Notes: generated from the sequence alone by a model not told the origin. Counted from the stretch's first letter, positions 8,846 through 18,698 are shown. The stretch is 64,000 nucleotides of DNA from Streptomyces dangxiongensis (GCF_003675325.1 NZ_CP033073.1:5828001-5892000); one strand, 5' to 3'. Made by a program: numbers and translations.

Positions 8846-9790
8846 GTGAGCACGATTCCCGAGATCCGCACCCTGCCCGTGCCGGACGGCCTGGAGGGCG
8901 AGCGCGTCGACGCCGCCATCTCCCGCATGTTCGGCTTCTCCCGCACGAAGGCGGCGGAACTGGCCGCGACCGGCAAGGTCCAGGTCGACGGGGCGGTGGT
9001 CGGCAAGTCCGAGCGGGTGCACGGCGGCGCCTGGCTCGAGGTCGAGATGCCGCAGGCGGCGGCGCCGGTACAACTGGTAGCCGAGCCGGTCGAGGGCATG
9101 GAGATCGTGTACGACGACGATGACGTCGTCGTGATCGTCAAGCCGGTCGGCGTGGCCGCGCACCCGTCGCCGGGCTGGTCCGGGCCGACCGTCATCGGCG
9201 GTCTCGCCGCCGCCGGATACCGGATCTCCACCTCCGGCGCCGCCGAGCGCCAGGGCATCGTGCACCGCCTCGACGTCGGCACGTCCGGCCTGATGGTGGT
9301 CGCGAAGTCGGAGCGCGCCTACACGTCGCTCAAGCGCCAGTTCAAGGAGCGCACGGTCGACAAGCGCTACCACACCCTGGTCCAGGGCCACCCGGACCCG
9401 ACGAGCGGCACGATCGACGCCCCGATCGGCCGCCACCCGAACCACGACTACAAGTGGGCGGTCACGGCGGACGGCAAGCCGTCGGTGACCCACTACGACC
9501 TCGTCGAGGCGTTCCGCGCCGCCTCCCTGCTCGACGTGAAGCTGGAGACCGGCCGCACCCACCAGATCCGCGTCCACATGGCCGCGCACCGCCACCCGTG
9601 CGTCGGCGACCTCACGTACGGCGCCGATCCCACCCTCGCCAAGCGGCTGCGCCTGACCCGTCAGTGGCTGCACGCGGTCCGGCTCGGCTTCGAGCACCCC
9701 GGCGACGGACAGTGGGTGGAGTTCGCCAGCGACTACCCCGAGGACCTGCGGCAGGCCCTGGACCAGGTCCGGGAGGAGACGTGGGCGTGA
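8846..9790 (+). CDS. rluD: Pseudouridine synthase, RluA/RluD family
   Basis: Converts uridines to pseudouridine in large-subunit rRNA (helix 69 in RluD). The 314-aa product has an N-terminal S4 RNA-binding domain (about 16-75) and a catalytic domain containing '[15 protein letters not shown]', where Asp143 is the nucleophile, and '[19 protein letters not shown]'. The GTG at 8846 has no clear ribosome-binding site, but TACTCG lies just upstream, so a nearly leaderless transcript is possible. It overlaps the next gene by the 4-nt GTGA. Confidence 0.93.
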   Translation: MSTIPEIRTLPVPDGLEGERVDAAISRMFGFSRTKAAELAATGKVQVDGAVVGKSERVHGGAWLEVEMPQAAAPVQLVAEPVEGMEIVYDDDDVVVIVKPVGVAAHPSPGWSGPTVIGGLAAAGYRISTSGAAERQGIVHRLDVGTSGLMVVAKSERAYTSLKRQFKERTVDKRYHTLVQGHPDPTSGTIDAPIGRHPNHDYKWAVTADGKPSVTHYDLVEAFRAASLLDVKLETGRTHQIRVHMAAHRHPCVGDLTYGADPTLAKRLRLTRQWLHAVRLGFEHPGDGQWVEFASDYPEDLRQALDQVREETWA

Positions 9791-10251
9791 GCCCGCGCTT
9801 CACCGTCCGGGTCGTGACGGACCTCGCCGGCCGCGAGGCCTGCTTCGCGGTCCGCAAAGAGGTCTTCGTGGCCGAGCAGGGCGTCGCCGAGGACATCGAG
9901 TACGACGCCCGCGACGCCGTGGCCGTGCACGTCCTGGCGGTCCGCGAGGACGGAGTGCCGCTGGGCACCGGGCGGCTGCTGCACGGCGAGGCGGCGGCGA
10001 AGACCGGCGGACACCCGGCGGTGGGCTCCCTGGGGCGGCTCGCCGTCACCCGGGAGGCACGCGGGCTCGGCGTCGGCGCGGCCCTGGTGCGCGCCATCGA
10101 GGACACCGCCCGCGCACAGGGCCTCACCGCCCTGGACCTGCACGCGCAGACCCACGCCCTGGGCTTCTACGAGCGGCTGGGATACGTGGCGTACGGCCCG
10201 GAGTTCCCGGACGCCGGCATACCGCACCGGGCGATGCGCCGCGCCCTGTAG
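9787..10251 (+). CDS. GNAT-family N-acetyltransferase
   Basis: A 154-aa GNAT protein of the ElaA/YjcF type. The acetyl-CoA loop is '[20 protein letters not shown]' (Q/R-x2-G-x-G/A region), followed by '[22 protein letters not shown]', the usual C-terminal strand. Its substrate cannot be told from sequence. I place the start at GTG 9787, which overlaps the rluD stop, because GGAGGAG at 9772-9778 is eight bases upstream; GTG 9781 would be too close to it. Confidence 0.85.
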   Translation: MSPRFTVRVVTDLAGREACFAVRKEVFVAEQGVAEDIEYDARDAVAVHVLAVREDGVPLGTGRLLHGEAAAKTGGHPAVGSLGRLAVTREARGLGVGAALVRAIEDTARAQGLTALDLHAQTHALGFYERLGYVAYGPEFPDAGIPHRAMRRAL

Positions 10252-10327
10252 CCCCCGCCCACCACTCCCCGTAGCCCCCGCCCGCCACTCCCCGTAGCCC
10301 CCGCCCACCGCTCCCGGTAGCCCCGCC
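10248..10327 (+). repeat. 23-bp tandem repeats that include the stop codon
   Basis: Three full 23-bp units (10248-10270, 10271-10293, 10294-10316) and a partial fourth. Each begins GTAG and the first TAG is the stop codon of the acetyltransferase gene, so the stop codon itself is repeated. The copies differ at one or two positions. Confidence 0.88.
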
Positions 10328-10408
10328 GCCCGGCGGGACGGGTGCGCGGTCCGGGAGACGTCGGTACGGCCGGGGCGGCGGCGTCGTGGCAGGCTAGAGG
10401 TCTGCCGT

Positions 10409-12022
10409 GTGATCGTCGAGCCCGGAGCGCAGTCCGTGGATCAGTTGGCCCTGTTGTTCGCCCTGCTGCTCGGGGCCCTGGTGAGCGTCCCGGTCGGGGA
10501 CCGGTTCGGGGTGCCGGCGCCCGTGCTGATGACCCTGTTCGGCGGGGCCCTGGCGGTGGCCGACTTCGTGCCCGACGTGAACATCCCGCCCGACCTGATC
10601 CTGCCCGCGCTGCTGCCCCCGCTGCTCTACGCCGCCGTGCGCCGGACCTCCTGGCGGCAGTTCGCGGCCAACGTCCGTCCGATCTTCCTGCTGGCCGTCG
10701 CCCTGGTGTTCGTGACCACGGTGTGCGTGGCGCTGATCGCCCGCGCGATCGTGCCCGGGCTGCCGATCGCCGCCGCCGTCGCGCTGGGCGCCCTGATCGC
10801 GCCGCCCGACCCGGTCGCCGCGACCAGTGTCGCCGGACAGCTCGGGCTGCCGCGCCGCCTGGTGTCCATCCTGGAGGGCGAGGGCCTCTTCAACGACGTC
10901 ACGGCCATCGTGCTCTACCACGTGGCGATCGCCGCCGCCCTGAGCGGCTCCTTCTCGCCCTGGCGGGCCGGGCTCGACCTGGTGCTGTCCGCCGTCGTCG
11001 CGGTGGCCGTGGGGCTGGTGCTGGGCTGGGGCGCGAACAGGCTGATGGACCTGCTGGGCGACCCGACCCTCCAGATCGGCATGACCCTGCTGGTGCCGTA
11101 CGCCTCCTACGTGCTGGCGGAGAAGCTGCACGGCTCCGGGGTGCTCGCCGTGCTCACCACGGCTCTGTTCCTCGCCGAGTACGCCACCGACGCCGACGAC
11201 GTGATGACCCGGCTGGCCGGGCACGCCTTCTGGGACATCATCGACACCCTCGTCACGGGGGTCGCCTTCGGGCTGATCGGCCTGGAGCTGCACAACGCCA
11301 TCCACACGGGCCGCGGGCGCTGGGGCGAGCTGCTGGGCTGGTCGGCGGCCGTGGTGGGCGTGGTGGTCGTCGTACGGCTGCTGTGGCTGCTGCCGGCCAC
11401 CTGGCTGACCAAGCGGCTGCACGCCCGCCGGAACTACGAGGAGGAGATCCCGGTTAGCTGGCGGGAGACCGTCGTCATGTGGTGGTCCGGGATGCGCGGG
11501 GTGGCCTCCGTGGCGCTGGTCCTCGCGATCCCGCTGAAGACCGACGACGGTTCGCCCTTCCCGCAGCGGGACGTGCTCGTGTTCATCGCCTTCGGGGTGA
11601 TCATCGCCACGCTGGTGGTGCAGGGGCTGACGCTGCCGTGGCTGGTGAGGCGGCTGGGCGTGCGGGCCGACTCCGAGGGGGAGAAGGAGTTCGAGAAGGA
11701 ACTCGCGGTGCGGGCCGCGAAGGCGGCGAAGCGCAGGCTGCGGGAGATCGAGCAGGTGGAGGACCTGCCCGACGACCTCTCCGAGCAGATGCTGCGGCGC
11801 GCCTTCGACATCGGCATCCGGATCAGTCCGGACATGGGGGAGGAGGAGCGCCGGAAGGCGCAGCACCAGCGGGTCAGGCGGCTCAAGCGGGTGCGGCGCA
11901 TCCAGGACGAGATGCTCAGCGCGGCGCGGCACGAGGTACTGGCGGCGCGCAGCGAGCCCGGCGCGAATCCGGAGATCGTGGACCGGGTGCTGCGCCACCT
12001 CGACGTGCGCAGCATGCGGTGA
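10409..12022 (+). CDS. Na+/H+ antiporter, CPA1/NhaP-like
   Basis: A 537-aa transporter with about 12 membrane helices and a cytoplasmic, highly charged C-terminal tail of about 120 residues. Core CPA1 motifs are present: 'ALGALIAPPDPVAATSV' and 'LEGEGLFNDVTAIVLYH', which carry the ion-binding Asp residues. It should exchange protons for Na+ or K+ at the plasma membrane. The start is GTG 10409, or GTG 10436, which sits closer to the first helix and has GGAG upstream; sequence alone does not decide. The gene stands alone and ends in a repeat-rich spacer. Confidence 0.9.
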   Translation: MIVEPGAQSVDQLALLFALLLGALVSVPVGDRFGVPAPVLMTLFGGALAVADFVPDVNIPPDLILPALLPPLLYAAVRRTSWRQFAANVRPIFLLAVALVFVTTVCVALIARAIVPGLPIAAAVALGALIAPPDPVAATSVAGQLGLPRRLVSILEGEGLFNDVTAIVLYHVAIAAALSGSFSPWRAGLDLVLSAVVAVAVGLVLGWGANRLMDLLGDPTLQIGMTLLVPYASYVLAEKLHGSGVLAVLTTALFLAEYATDADDVMTRLAGHAFWDIIDTLVTGVAFGLIGLELHNAIHTGRGRWGELLGWSAAVVGVVVVVRLLWLLPATWLTKRLHARRNYEEEIPVSWRETVVMWWSGMRGVASVALVLAIPLKTDDGSPFPQRDVLVFIAFGVIIATLVVQGLTLPWLVRRLGVRADSEGEKEFEKELAVRAAKAAKRRLREIEQVEDLPDDLSEQMLRRAFDIGIRISPDMGEEERRKAQHQRVRRLKRVRRIQDEMLSAARHEVLAARSEPGANPEIVDRVLRHLDVRSMR

Positions 12023-12051
12023 CCCGTTCCGGTGGCCGCGGCGATCCGTGA

Positions 12052-12134
12052 CAGCCGCAGCCGCAGCCGCAGCCGCAGCCGCAGCCGCAGCCGCAGGCTC
12101 GGGGACCTGTGTCGCGGAGGCTGCGGCTGCAGCG
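12052..12134 (+). repeat. CAGCCG hexamer repeat with inverted partner
   Basis: About seven and a half copies of the hexamer CAGCCG run from 12052 to 12096. A complementary segment, CTGCGGCTGCAG, at about 12120-12131 can pair back to form a strong GC hairpin. The element sits between two convergent genes, the antiporter (+) and mscS (-), and may act as a bidirectional terminator. Confidence 0.7.
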
Positions 12135-12159
12135 GTCGGGCCCCCGGCCCCCGGGCCGG

Positions 12160-13266
12160 TCAGCCCCGGCCGGTGCGGGGGAACTCGTAGGCCTTGCGCA
12201 GCGAGGCGCCGTCGGGGGACGGGACGCGGTAGGGCGGGAGCACGGCCTCGGAGGTGTTGACCCGGGGCAGCGCGTAGGGGTGCTTCTCGGACAGCCAGGT
12301 GATCATCTGTTCGCGGACCGCGACCCGCACCGTCCAGATGTCGTCCGCGTCCTTCGCCGTCACCAGGGCGCGCACCTGGACGGTGTTCGGCGTGGTGTCG
12401 GTCACCTGGAGGCTGTAGGCGCGGCCGTCCCAGGCCGGACACCCGCGCAGGATGTCCCGCAGCTTCTCGCGCATCGCCTCGACCGGCGCGCTGTGGTCCA
12501 GGTACCAGTAGACGGTCCCGGTCATCTGGGGGGTGCCCCGGGACCAGTTCTCGAAGGGCTTGGAGGTGAAGTACGACACCGGCATGGTGATCCGGCGCTC
12601 GTCCCAGGTCCGTACGGTCAGGAAGGTCAGGGTGATCTCGTCGACCGTGCCCCACTCGCCGTCCACGACGACCGTGTCGCCTATGCGGACCATGTCGCCG
12701 AAGGCGATCTGGAGCCCGGCGAACAGGTTCGACAGGGTCGACTGGGCGGCGACACCGGCGACGATGCCGAGGATGCCGGCGGAGGCCAGCAGCGAGGCGC
12801 CGGCCGCGCGCATCGCGGGGAACGTCAGCAGCATGGAGGCGATCGCCATCACGATGACGATCGCGGACACCACCCGCATGATCAGCTCTACCTGCGTGCG
12901 GACCCGGCGCACCCGGGCCGCGTCCCGGTGGACACGCGCGTAGCGGCTGTAGGAGGTCTCGACGACGGCGGCGGCGATCCGGATCAACAGCCAGGCGGTG
13001 GACCCGATCAGCACCAGCGTCAGCGCGCGGCCGATGCCGGTGTGGTGCTGCTCGGAGAGCTGCGCCTGGTCGTAGGAGCCTCTGAGCAGGGCGGCGCACA
13101 GCACCACCTGGTAGGGAATGCGGCCCCGCCGCAGCAGTTCCCACAGCGGCGAGTCCGGGTTGCGTTCGTCGGCCTTGCGCAGCAGTCGGTCGGTGGCCCA
13201 GCCGAGGGCAAGGGTGAGCAGCACCGAGCTGCCCACCACGATCAGGGGGCGGAGTACGTTCTCCAT
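12160..13266 (-). CDS. mscS: Small-conductance mechanosensitive channel (MscS family)
   Basis: A 368-aa membrane channel expected to release solutes on hypo-osmotic shock. There are several N-terminal hydrophobic helices, then the pore-lining helix 'MRAAGASLLASAGILGIVAG' region, the conserved 'AAQSTLSNLFAGLQI' and the beta domain with 'GDTVVVDGEWGTVDEITLTF' and 'RTWDERRITMPVSYF'. The start ATG at 13266 follows GGAGGC directly, an unusually short spacing, so a slightly different start remains possible. A divergent hydrolase gene starts 108 bp away. Confidence 0.88.
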   Translation of the reverse strand: MENVLRPLIVVGSSVLLTLALGWATDRLLRKADERNPDSPLWELLRRGRIPYQVVLCAALLRGSYDQAQLSEQHHTGIGRALTLVLIGSTAWLLIRIAAAVVETSYSRYARVHRDAARVRRVRTQVELIMRVVSAIVIVMAIASMLLTFPAMRAAGASLLASAGILGIVAGVAAQSTLSNLFAGLQIAFGDMVRIGDTVVVDGEWGTVDEITLTFLTVRTWDERRITMPVSYFTSKPFENWSRGTPQMTGTVYWYLDHSAPVEAMREKLRDILRGCPAWDGRAYSLQVTDTTPNTVQVRALVTAKDADDIWTVRVAVREQMITWLSEKHPYALPRVNTSEAVLPPYRVPSPDGASLRKAYEFPRTGRG

Positions 13267-13374
13267 GCCTCCGAACGTAACCGGGCTCGGCGGGTGATGA
13301 ACATGTGTGTTCCGAGCGTGTGTGGGTATGGCCGCCGATACGGCCGCCAAGGCGGCGGCTGGCACCATGGCCTC

Positions 13375-13947
13375 ATGAACATCATGCTCTTTCACTCGGC
13401 CTACGGGCTCAGGCCCGCGGTGCGCGAGGCCGCGGACCGGCTGCGCGCGGCGGGACACGAGGTGTGGACGCCGGACCTCTTCGACGGACACACGTTCGAC
13501 ACCGTCGAGGACGGCATGGAGTTCCAGGAGCGCACCGGCAAGGAGGAGCTGCTGAAGCGGGCCGTGCTGGCGGCGGCGCCGTACTCGGACCGGGGGCTGG
13601 TGTACGCCGGGTTCTCACTGGGCGCGTCCGTCGCCCAGACCCTCGCCCTCGGCGACGACAAGGCGCGCGGGCTGCTGCTTCTGCACGGCACCTCCGACAT
13701 CGCGCCGAACGCGCAGGTGGACGAGTTGCCGGTGCAACTGCACGTGGCGGAGCCGGACCCGTTCGAGACGGACGACTGGCTGAGCGCCTGGTATCTCCAG
13801 ATGGGCCGGGCGGGCGCCGACGTGGAGGTCTACCGGTACGCCGGGGCCGGGCACCTCTACACCGACCCCGGCCTGCCGGACCACGACGCGCAGGCCGCCG
13901 AGGCCACCTGGCGGGTGGCACTCGGCTTCCTGGAGACGCTCGGCTGA
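13375..13947 (+). CDS. Dienelactone hydrolase-like alpha/beta hydrolase
   Basis: A 190-aa single-domain alpha/beta hydrolase of the DLH family. The nucleophile elbow is G-F-S-L-G ('YAGFSLGASVAQTLAL', Ser about 83), where classical dienelactone hydrolase has Cys. Acid and base are likely in 'HVAEPDPFETDDW' and 'GAGHLYTDPGLPDHD' (His about 163). It ends eight bases before the convergent phosphatase gene. Substrate unknown. Confidence 0.8.
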   Translation: MNIMLFHSAYGLRPAVREAADRLRAAGHEVWTPDLFDGHTFDTVEDGMEFQERTGKEELLKRAVLAAAPYSDRGLVYAGFSLGASVAQTLALGDDKARGLLLLHGTSDIAPNAQVDELPVQLHVAEPDPFETDDWLSAWYLQMGRAGADVEVYRYAGAGHLYTDPGLPDHDAQAAEATWRVALGFLETLG

Positions 13948-13955
13948 GCGATGCG

Positions 13956-15626
13956 TCACACCGGGTCGTAGGTCCGCTCGATCTTCTGCGTGCCGCTGCG
14001 GGTGCGGTAGGAGCGCGCCCAGCTCGACGTGGCGTGCGCGTCGGTGCGGTCGGACAGGACGTAGTAGTCCATCTGCGCGGCGTCGGCGGTGATGTCCAGG
14101 ACGCCGTAGCCGTGGCGGTCGGTGTCCACCCAGTGGACGTGCCGGTTGGCGGCCTTGATGGCCGGTGAGGCGAGCGCGGAGACCGTGCCCTCGGCCACCT
14201 TCACGATGTCGTCCAGGTTGTCGGAGGTCACCGAGGTCACCACGAACTCGGTGGCCGCCGACGCCGACAGGGGGTAGGTGCCCGCGTCCACCGGCACGTC
14301 GTTGGCCCAGGCCATGTGGATGTCACCGGTCAGGAAGACGGTGTTGCCGATGGCGTTGGAGCGCAGGTGGGCCAGGAGTTCGCGGCGGTCGTCGGTGTAG
14401 CCGTCCCACTGGTCGGTGTTGGTGGCGATGCCCTCCTGCGGCAGCCCGAGCAGCTTGGCGAGCGGCTTGAGCAGGTCGGCGGTGAGGGAGCCGAAGGAGA
14501 ACGGCGAGATCATCACCGAGTTGCCGACCAGCCGCCACCTGGTGTCGGAGGCCTTCAGCCCGGCCTTCAGCCAGTCGAGCTGGGCGCGCCCGGTGAGCGT
14601 GCGGTCCGGGTCGTCCACCGAGCCGCTGGCCGTGGACGCCTGCTGGGAGCGGAAGGAGCGCAGGTCCAGCAGGGACAGGTCGGCGAGCTTGCCGAAGCGC
14701 AGCCGCCGGTAGGTGGTGCCGGCGACGGCCGGGCGGACCGGCATCCACTCGAAGTAGGCCTGTTTGGCGGCGGCCTGACGGGCCGTCCAGGTGCCCTCGG
14801 CGCCCTCGGTGTGGTTGACCGCGCCCCCCGACCAGGCGTTGTCGGCGAACTCGTGGTCGTCCCAGATCGCGATGACGGGCGCCTTCAGGTGCAGGGCCTG
14901 GAGATCGGGGTCTGTCTTGTAACGGGCGTGGCGGATGCGGTAGTCGGCGAGGGTGAGGATCTCGTTGGCCGGGGCGTGCGGGCGGACGACCGCGCCGCGG
15001 GCCGCGTACTCGCCGGTCTTGTACTCGTAGATGTAGTCGCCGAGGTGCAGCCAGGCGTCCAGGTCGTTGCGGGCGGCGAGGTGGCGGTAGGCGGCGAAGT
15101 AGCCCGCCTCCCAGTTGGCGCAGGAGACCACGCCGAAGCGCAGCCCGGACACGTCGGCGTCCGCCGCCGGCGCGGTGCGGGTGCGCGCCACCGGGGAGTC
15201 GGTGCCGCCGGCCGAGAAGCGGAACCAGTAGTCGGTGGCCGGTGCCAGGCCGCGGATGTCGGCCTTCACGGTGTGGTCGGAGCCGGCGGTCGCGGTGGTG
15301 GAGCCTCGGGCGACGACGTCCGTCAGTGCCCGGTCCCGGGCGACGACCCAGCTCACCTGGGTGTCCGGGCCGGTGCCGGAGCCCGGTATCGCCTCCGGGA
15401 CCGGGGTGACCCGGGTCCACAGCAGTACGCCGTCGGGCAGCGGGTCACCGGAGGCGACGCCGTGCAGGAAGGCGGGGGCGTCCGTGGCGGCGCGGGCCGG
15501 GAGGGCGGCGGCGAGCGGGCCGGCCAGGACAGCGGTCGCCGCCGCGGCCTTGACGACCGTACGGCGGCGAGGGAAAGGCGTGCCGAGGCTCTGGGCGGCC
15601 TCGGATGATCTGTATCGACTGGTCAC
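13956..15626 (-). CDS. phoD: Secreted PhoD-like alkaline phosphatase/phosphodiesterase
   Basis: A 556-aa Tat substrate. The N-terminus has the twin-arginine motif in '[16 protein letters not shown]' and a hydrophobic stretch ending at ALPARA. A PhoD N-domain ([20 protein letters not shown]) precedes the metallophosphatase domain with '[20 protein letters not shown]', '[15 protein letters not shown]', '[14 protein letters not shown]' and 'TGDIHMAW', which hold the Fe/Ca ligands. It releases phosphate from extracellular esters. I see no clear run of PHO-box direct repeats in the short upstream spacer, so PhoP control is not shown here. Confidence 0.92.
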   Translation of the reverse strand: MTSRYRSSEAAQSLGTPFPRRRTVVKAAAATAVLAGPLAAALPARAATDAPAFLHGVASGDPLPDGVLLWTRVTPVPEAIPGSGTGPDTQVSWVVARDRALTDVVARGSTTATAGSDHTVKADIRGLAPATDYWFRFSAGGTDSPVARTRTAPAADADVSGLRFGVVSCANWEAGYFAAYRHLAARNDLDAWLHLGDYIYEYKTGEYAARGAVVRPHAPANEILTLADYRIRHARYKTDPDLQALHLKAPVIAIWDDHEFADNAWSGGAVNHTEGAEGTWTARQAAAKQAYFEWMPVRPAVAGTTYRRLRFGKLADLSLLDLRSFRSQQASTASGSVDDPDRTLTGRAQLDWLKAGLKASDTRWRLVGNSVMISPFSFGSLTADLLKPLAKLLGLPQEGIATNTDQWDGYTDDRRELLAHLRSNAIGNTVFLTGDIHMAWANDVPVDAGTYPLSASAATEFVVTSVTSDNLDDIVKVAEGTVSALASPAIKAANRHVHWVDTDRHGYGVLDITADAAQMDYYVLSDRTDAHATSSWARSYRTRSGTQKIERTYDPV

Positions 15627-15630
15627 GAAC

Positions 15631-15646
15631 GATCAGGCTACTGATC
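15631..15646 (-). promoter_or_regulatory. Dyad over a possible phoD -10
   Basis: GATCAG-GCTA-CTGATC is a perfect 6-4-6 inverted repeat just upstream of the phosphatase GTG start. Read on the minus strand, TAGCCT inside it could be the -10 element, so the dyad is placed as an operator would be. No -35 is evident. Confidence 0.4.
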
Positions 15647-15656
15647 AGTACGCGCG

Positions 15657-15690
15657 AGAGCGGGCGAACTCGCGAAAGTTCGCCCGCTCT
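15657..15690. terminator. Hairpin between DsbA-like gene and phoD
   Basis: A 14-bp perfect stem (15657-15670 with 15677-15690) and a 6-nt loop, 17 bp past the stop of the minus-strand DsbA-like gene. It likely ends that transcript and isolates phoD. Confidence 0.75.
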
Positions 15691-15706
15691 TTGACCGTGC
15701 GTCGGT

Positions 15707-16519
15707 TCAGCCCTTCAGGGCCGCGTCCAGCGCGGTGTTGAAGTCGGCGGCGCTCATGGGGGCGTTCTTGCCGTCGGGGCCCGTCACGTTCTTGCCGTTC
15801 ATCTTCAGGGTCGGGGTGCCCGAGACGCCGTCCTTGTCGAAGACCTTGGACTCCTCCAGTGCCCACCGGTCGTAGGTGCCGTCCTTCACGTCCTTGCGGA
15901 ACGCCGCGTTGCCCTTCAGTGCGGGGACGGTGTCGGCGATCTTGATCAGGTAGGCGTCGTCCTTGAACTTGTCCGTGGTCTCCTCGGGGTGCCACTTCTT
16001 GGCGTACATCGCGGACTTGTACTCGAGGAAGGCCTCGGGGCTGACGTTCAGCGCGGCGCCCAGGGCGCTGAGCGCGTTCTTGGAGCCCTCGCCGGGAAGG
16101 CTCCTGTCGATGAAGGTGGCGCCGACGTACTTGAGCTTGAACTTGCCGGCGTCGAGGTCCTTCTTCACGGTCGGGCCGACCGCCTGTTCGAACGACGCGC
16201 AGATCGGGCAGCGCGGGTCCTCGTACATCACGAGGGTCTTCTCGGCGCTCGCCTTGCCGAGGACGACGGTCGTGCCGTCGGCGCCCGTGGCGTGGGCCGG
16301 CTTGACGAGCTTGTCGTCCTTCGCGGCCTCCCAGTACTGGGGCTTGTTGTTCTGGACGACGGCGTAGCCGATGCCGCCGGCCGCGGCCAGCACGGCCACG
16401 ATCGAGGCGGCCACGATGATCTGCCGCCTGGCCTTGTCGCGCTTGGCCTGCCGCTCGCGCTCCTGGCGCAGCCGCTCCCGGGCCGCCGTCTTCGCCGTCT
16501 GGCTGTTCCGCTTGCTCAT
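15707..16519 (-). CDS. Membrane-anchored DsbA-like thiol oxidoreductase (CPIC)
   Basis: A 270-aa protein with a charged cytoplasmic N-terminus (RERLRQERERQAKRDKARRQ), one membrane helix at about 33-54, and an extracytoplasmic thioredoxin-fold domain of the DsbA/Thioredoxin_4 type. The active site is C104-P-I-C107 in 'YEDPRCPICASFEQ', and the cis-proline loop is 'VSGTPTLKMNG'. It probably forms or isomerises disulfides in exported proteins. A close paralogue with the same architecture is at 46953. The unknown membrane gene upstream is on the same strand, 101 bp away. Confidence 0.88.
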   Translation of the reverse strand: MSKRNSQTAKTAARERLRQERERQAKRDKARRQIIVAASIVAVLAAAGGIGYAVVQNNKPQYWEAAKDDKLVKPAHATGADGTTVVLGKASAEKTLVMYEDPRCPICASFEQAVGPTVKKDLDAGKFKLKYVGATFIDRSLPGEGSKNALSALGAALNVSPEAFLEYKSAMYAKKWHPEETTDKFKDDAYLIKIADTVPALKGNAAFRKDVKDGTYDRWALEESKVFDKDGVSGTPTLKMNGKNVTGPDGKNAPMSAADFNTALDAALKG

Positions 16520-16620
16520 GCTGGTGATCTCCCTGGGGGACGCGCATCCGTCGTACGCGGGACGCGGGTGGGGGACTGGTCGGGTCCGGACGCCGCCGGC
16601 CGTGCGGGAGCCGGGACGGC

Positions 16621-17304
16621 TCAGGCGAGGGCCGCGGCGGGGGAGCACGGCGGTCCGCGCCGTCCCAGGGAGTGCACGAGGAGCCGGTCGCGGGCCGCGG
16701 TGCGGGGCGGCGCCGGGCGGGGCGCCCGGCGGGCCGGCAGCGCCCGTACGGTGACCGCGGCCACCGCCAGCAGCAGTGGCCGGAACGTCGTGCCGGCCAC
16801 CGCGCACAGAAGCTGGGCCAGGGCCCGCTCGCCCCGGCGCAGCCAGGCGGCGGCCCGCAGGCCCACGCCGACGTGCGCGGCGAGCAGCAGCCAGGCGGCG
16901 GCCGGGCCGGCATGGGCGAGCAGGGCGCCGCTACGGTCGCCGCCGGTCACCTGGGCCAGCGGGGTGCCCACCCGGCCCTCGCACAGCACGTCCAGACCGA
17001 CCGCGCGCAGCGGGCCGGCGACCGGGCCGCCCGCCCGGCCGTAACAGGCGTGCTGGCCGGTGGTGAACACCGTGTCGGCGGCCAGCTCCAGCGGGACCAG
17101 CAGGGCCGCGATCCGGCCGAAGCCGCGCTCGCGGCCCGCGAGCGCGTAGGCGGTGCCGAACACTCCGGCCGCGACCGCGGCCACGGTGGCCGACGGCAGC
17201 GGAGCACGGGACAGCAGCACGTGCGACGCGGTGCCGAGCGTCACGACGAAGGCCGTGAACAGCGCCGCGCGCACGGCTCTGAGCTGGGTCCCGGATATGT
17301 CCAT
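16621..17304 (-). CDS. Unrecognised integral membrane protein
   Basis: About 227 aa with five or so hydrophobic segments and a basic C-terminal tail. I do not recognise the family. Two cysteines, in 'QHACYGRAGG' and 'LDVLCEGRVG', lie in the same extramembrane loop, which is suggestive next to a DsbA-like gene but does not match the VKOR or DsbB motifs. ATG 17304 (MDISGTQLRAV) and an in-frame GTG at 17325 are both possible starts; neither has a good ribosome-binding site. Confidence 0.6.
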   Translation of the reverse strand: MDISGTQLRAVRAALFTAFVVTLGTASHVLLSRAPLPSATVAAVAAGVFGTAYALAGRERGFGRIAALLVPLELAADTVFTTGQHACYGRAGGPVAGPLRAVGLDVLCEGRVGTPLAQVTGGDRSGALLAHAGPAAAWLLLAAHVGVGLRAAAWLRRGERALAQLLCAVAGTTFRPLLLAVAAVTVRALPARRAPRPAPPRTAARDRLLVHSLGRRGPPCSPAAALA

Positions 17305-17371
17305 AGCGAGAGCAGAGTCTGTCACGTACGCGGGTAAGAGACCCCTAAAGGATGCCTGTGAATCCGCGGCG

Positions 17372-18698
17372 TCACAGCCCCCGGATCCGGCCGTTGCGGA
17401 ACAGGTCCACGAAGATCTGGTGATCGGCACGCGCGCGTGCGCCGTAGCGGTGCGCGAAGTCCACCAGCAGGGGGCGCGAAGCCCTCCTCGTCGGCCGCGA
17501 GCGCCGCGTCGATGGCCCGCTCGGTGGAGAACGGCACCAGGGACTCGCCGGACTGGTCGTCCGCCGCCGCGTGCATGGTGGCGGTGGCCCGGCCCAGGTC
17601 GGCGACGACGGCCGCGATCTCCTCGGGGTCGTCGATGTCGCCCCAGTCCAGGTCCACCGCGTACGGCGAGACCTCCGCGACCAACTGGCCCGAGCCGTCC
17701 AGCTCGGTCCACCCCAGCCACGGGTCGGCGTGCGCCTGGAGGGCGCGCTGGGAGATCACCGTGCGGTGGCCCTCGTGCTGGAAGTACCCCGCGACGGCCG
17801 GATCCGTGATGTGCCGGGAGACCGCCGGGGTCTGCGCCTGCTTGATGTAGATCACCACATCGTTCTCCAGGGCGTCGCTGTGGCCCTCCAGGAGGATGTT
17901 GTACGACGGCAGGCCCGCCGAGCCGATGCCGATGCCGCGCCGGCCCACGACGTCCTTCACCCGGTAGGAGTCCGGGCGGGCCAGGGAGGAGTCCGGCAGC
18001 GTCTCCAGATAGCCGTCGAAGGCCGCCAGGACCTTGTAGCGGGTGGCCGCGTCCAGCTCGACGGAGCCGCCGCCCGGGGCGAAGCGGCGTTCGAAGTCCC
18101 GGATCTCGGTCATCGAGTCCAGCAGGCCGAACCGGGTCAGCGAGCGGGCCACACGCAGCGCGTCGAGGAGCGGGCCCTGCGCGGTGTCCAGCGTGAACGG
18201 CGGCACCTCGTCCCGCTTGGCGCCCGTGGCCAGGGCGTGGACGCGCTCGCGGTAGGCGTCGGCGTAGACCGTCACCAGCTCGGTGATCTGCTCGTCGCCG
18301 AGGGCCTTCGCGTAACCGATGAGCGCGATGGAGGCCGAGAAGCGCTTCAGGTCCCAGGTGAAGGGGCCGACGTAGGCCTCGTCGAAGTCGTTGACGTTGA
18401 AGACCAGGCGGCCGTTGGAGTCCATGTACGTGCCGAAGTTCTCCGCGTGCAGGTCGCCGTGGATCCACACGCGCGAGGTGCGGTCGTCCAGGTACGGACC
18501 GCCGCGCTTCTCGGCGTCGAGGTCGTGGTAGAAGAGGGCCGCCGTGCCGCGGTAGAAGGCGAAGGCCGAGGCCGCCATCTTGCGGAACTTCACCCGGAAC
18601 GCGGCCGGGTCGGCGGCCAGGAGCCGGCCGAAGGCGGTGTCGAAGACGGCGAGGATCTCCTCGCCGCGCTGCTCGTCGTTGAGCTGGGGGACCGACAT
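17372..18698 (-). pseudogene. DUF2252 protein gene with C-terminal frameshift
   Basis: DUF2252 proteins look like distant kinase-fold enzymes; here 'VWIHGDLHAENFGTYMDS' and 'VFNVNDFDEAYVGPF' recall the HGDxxxxN and DFD motifs of aminoglycoside-phosphotransferase-like proteins. The start at 18698 (MSVPQLNDEQ) has AGGAGG upstream. About 408 residues read normally to 'AADEEGFAP'. There a run of five G (17470-17474, plus strand) has one base too many. Removing one restores LLVDFAHRYG...RNGRIRGL and a stop at 17374-17372, for 441 aa. As given, translation runs out of frame to 17322. The loss affects only about 33 C-terminal residues. A sequencing error is quite possible. Confidence 0.8.

Noticed and set aside
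12052..12096. CRISPR-like repeat
   Set aside because: The units are 6 bp with no spacers. The 23-bp and 30-bp repeats elsewhere are also direct head-to-tail copies without spacers.
12048..12260. A short poly-alanine open frame in the CAGCCG repeat
   Set aside because: Alanine run is simply the hexamer read in one frame; no start signal and it runs into the antisense of mscS.
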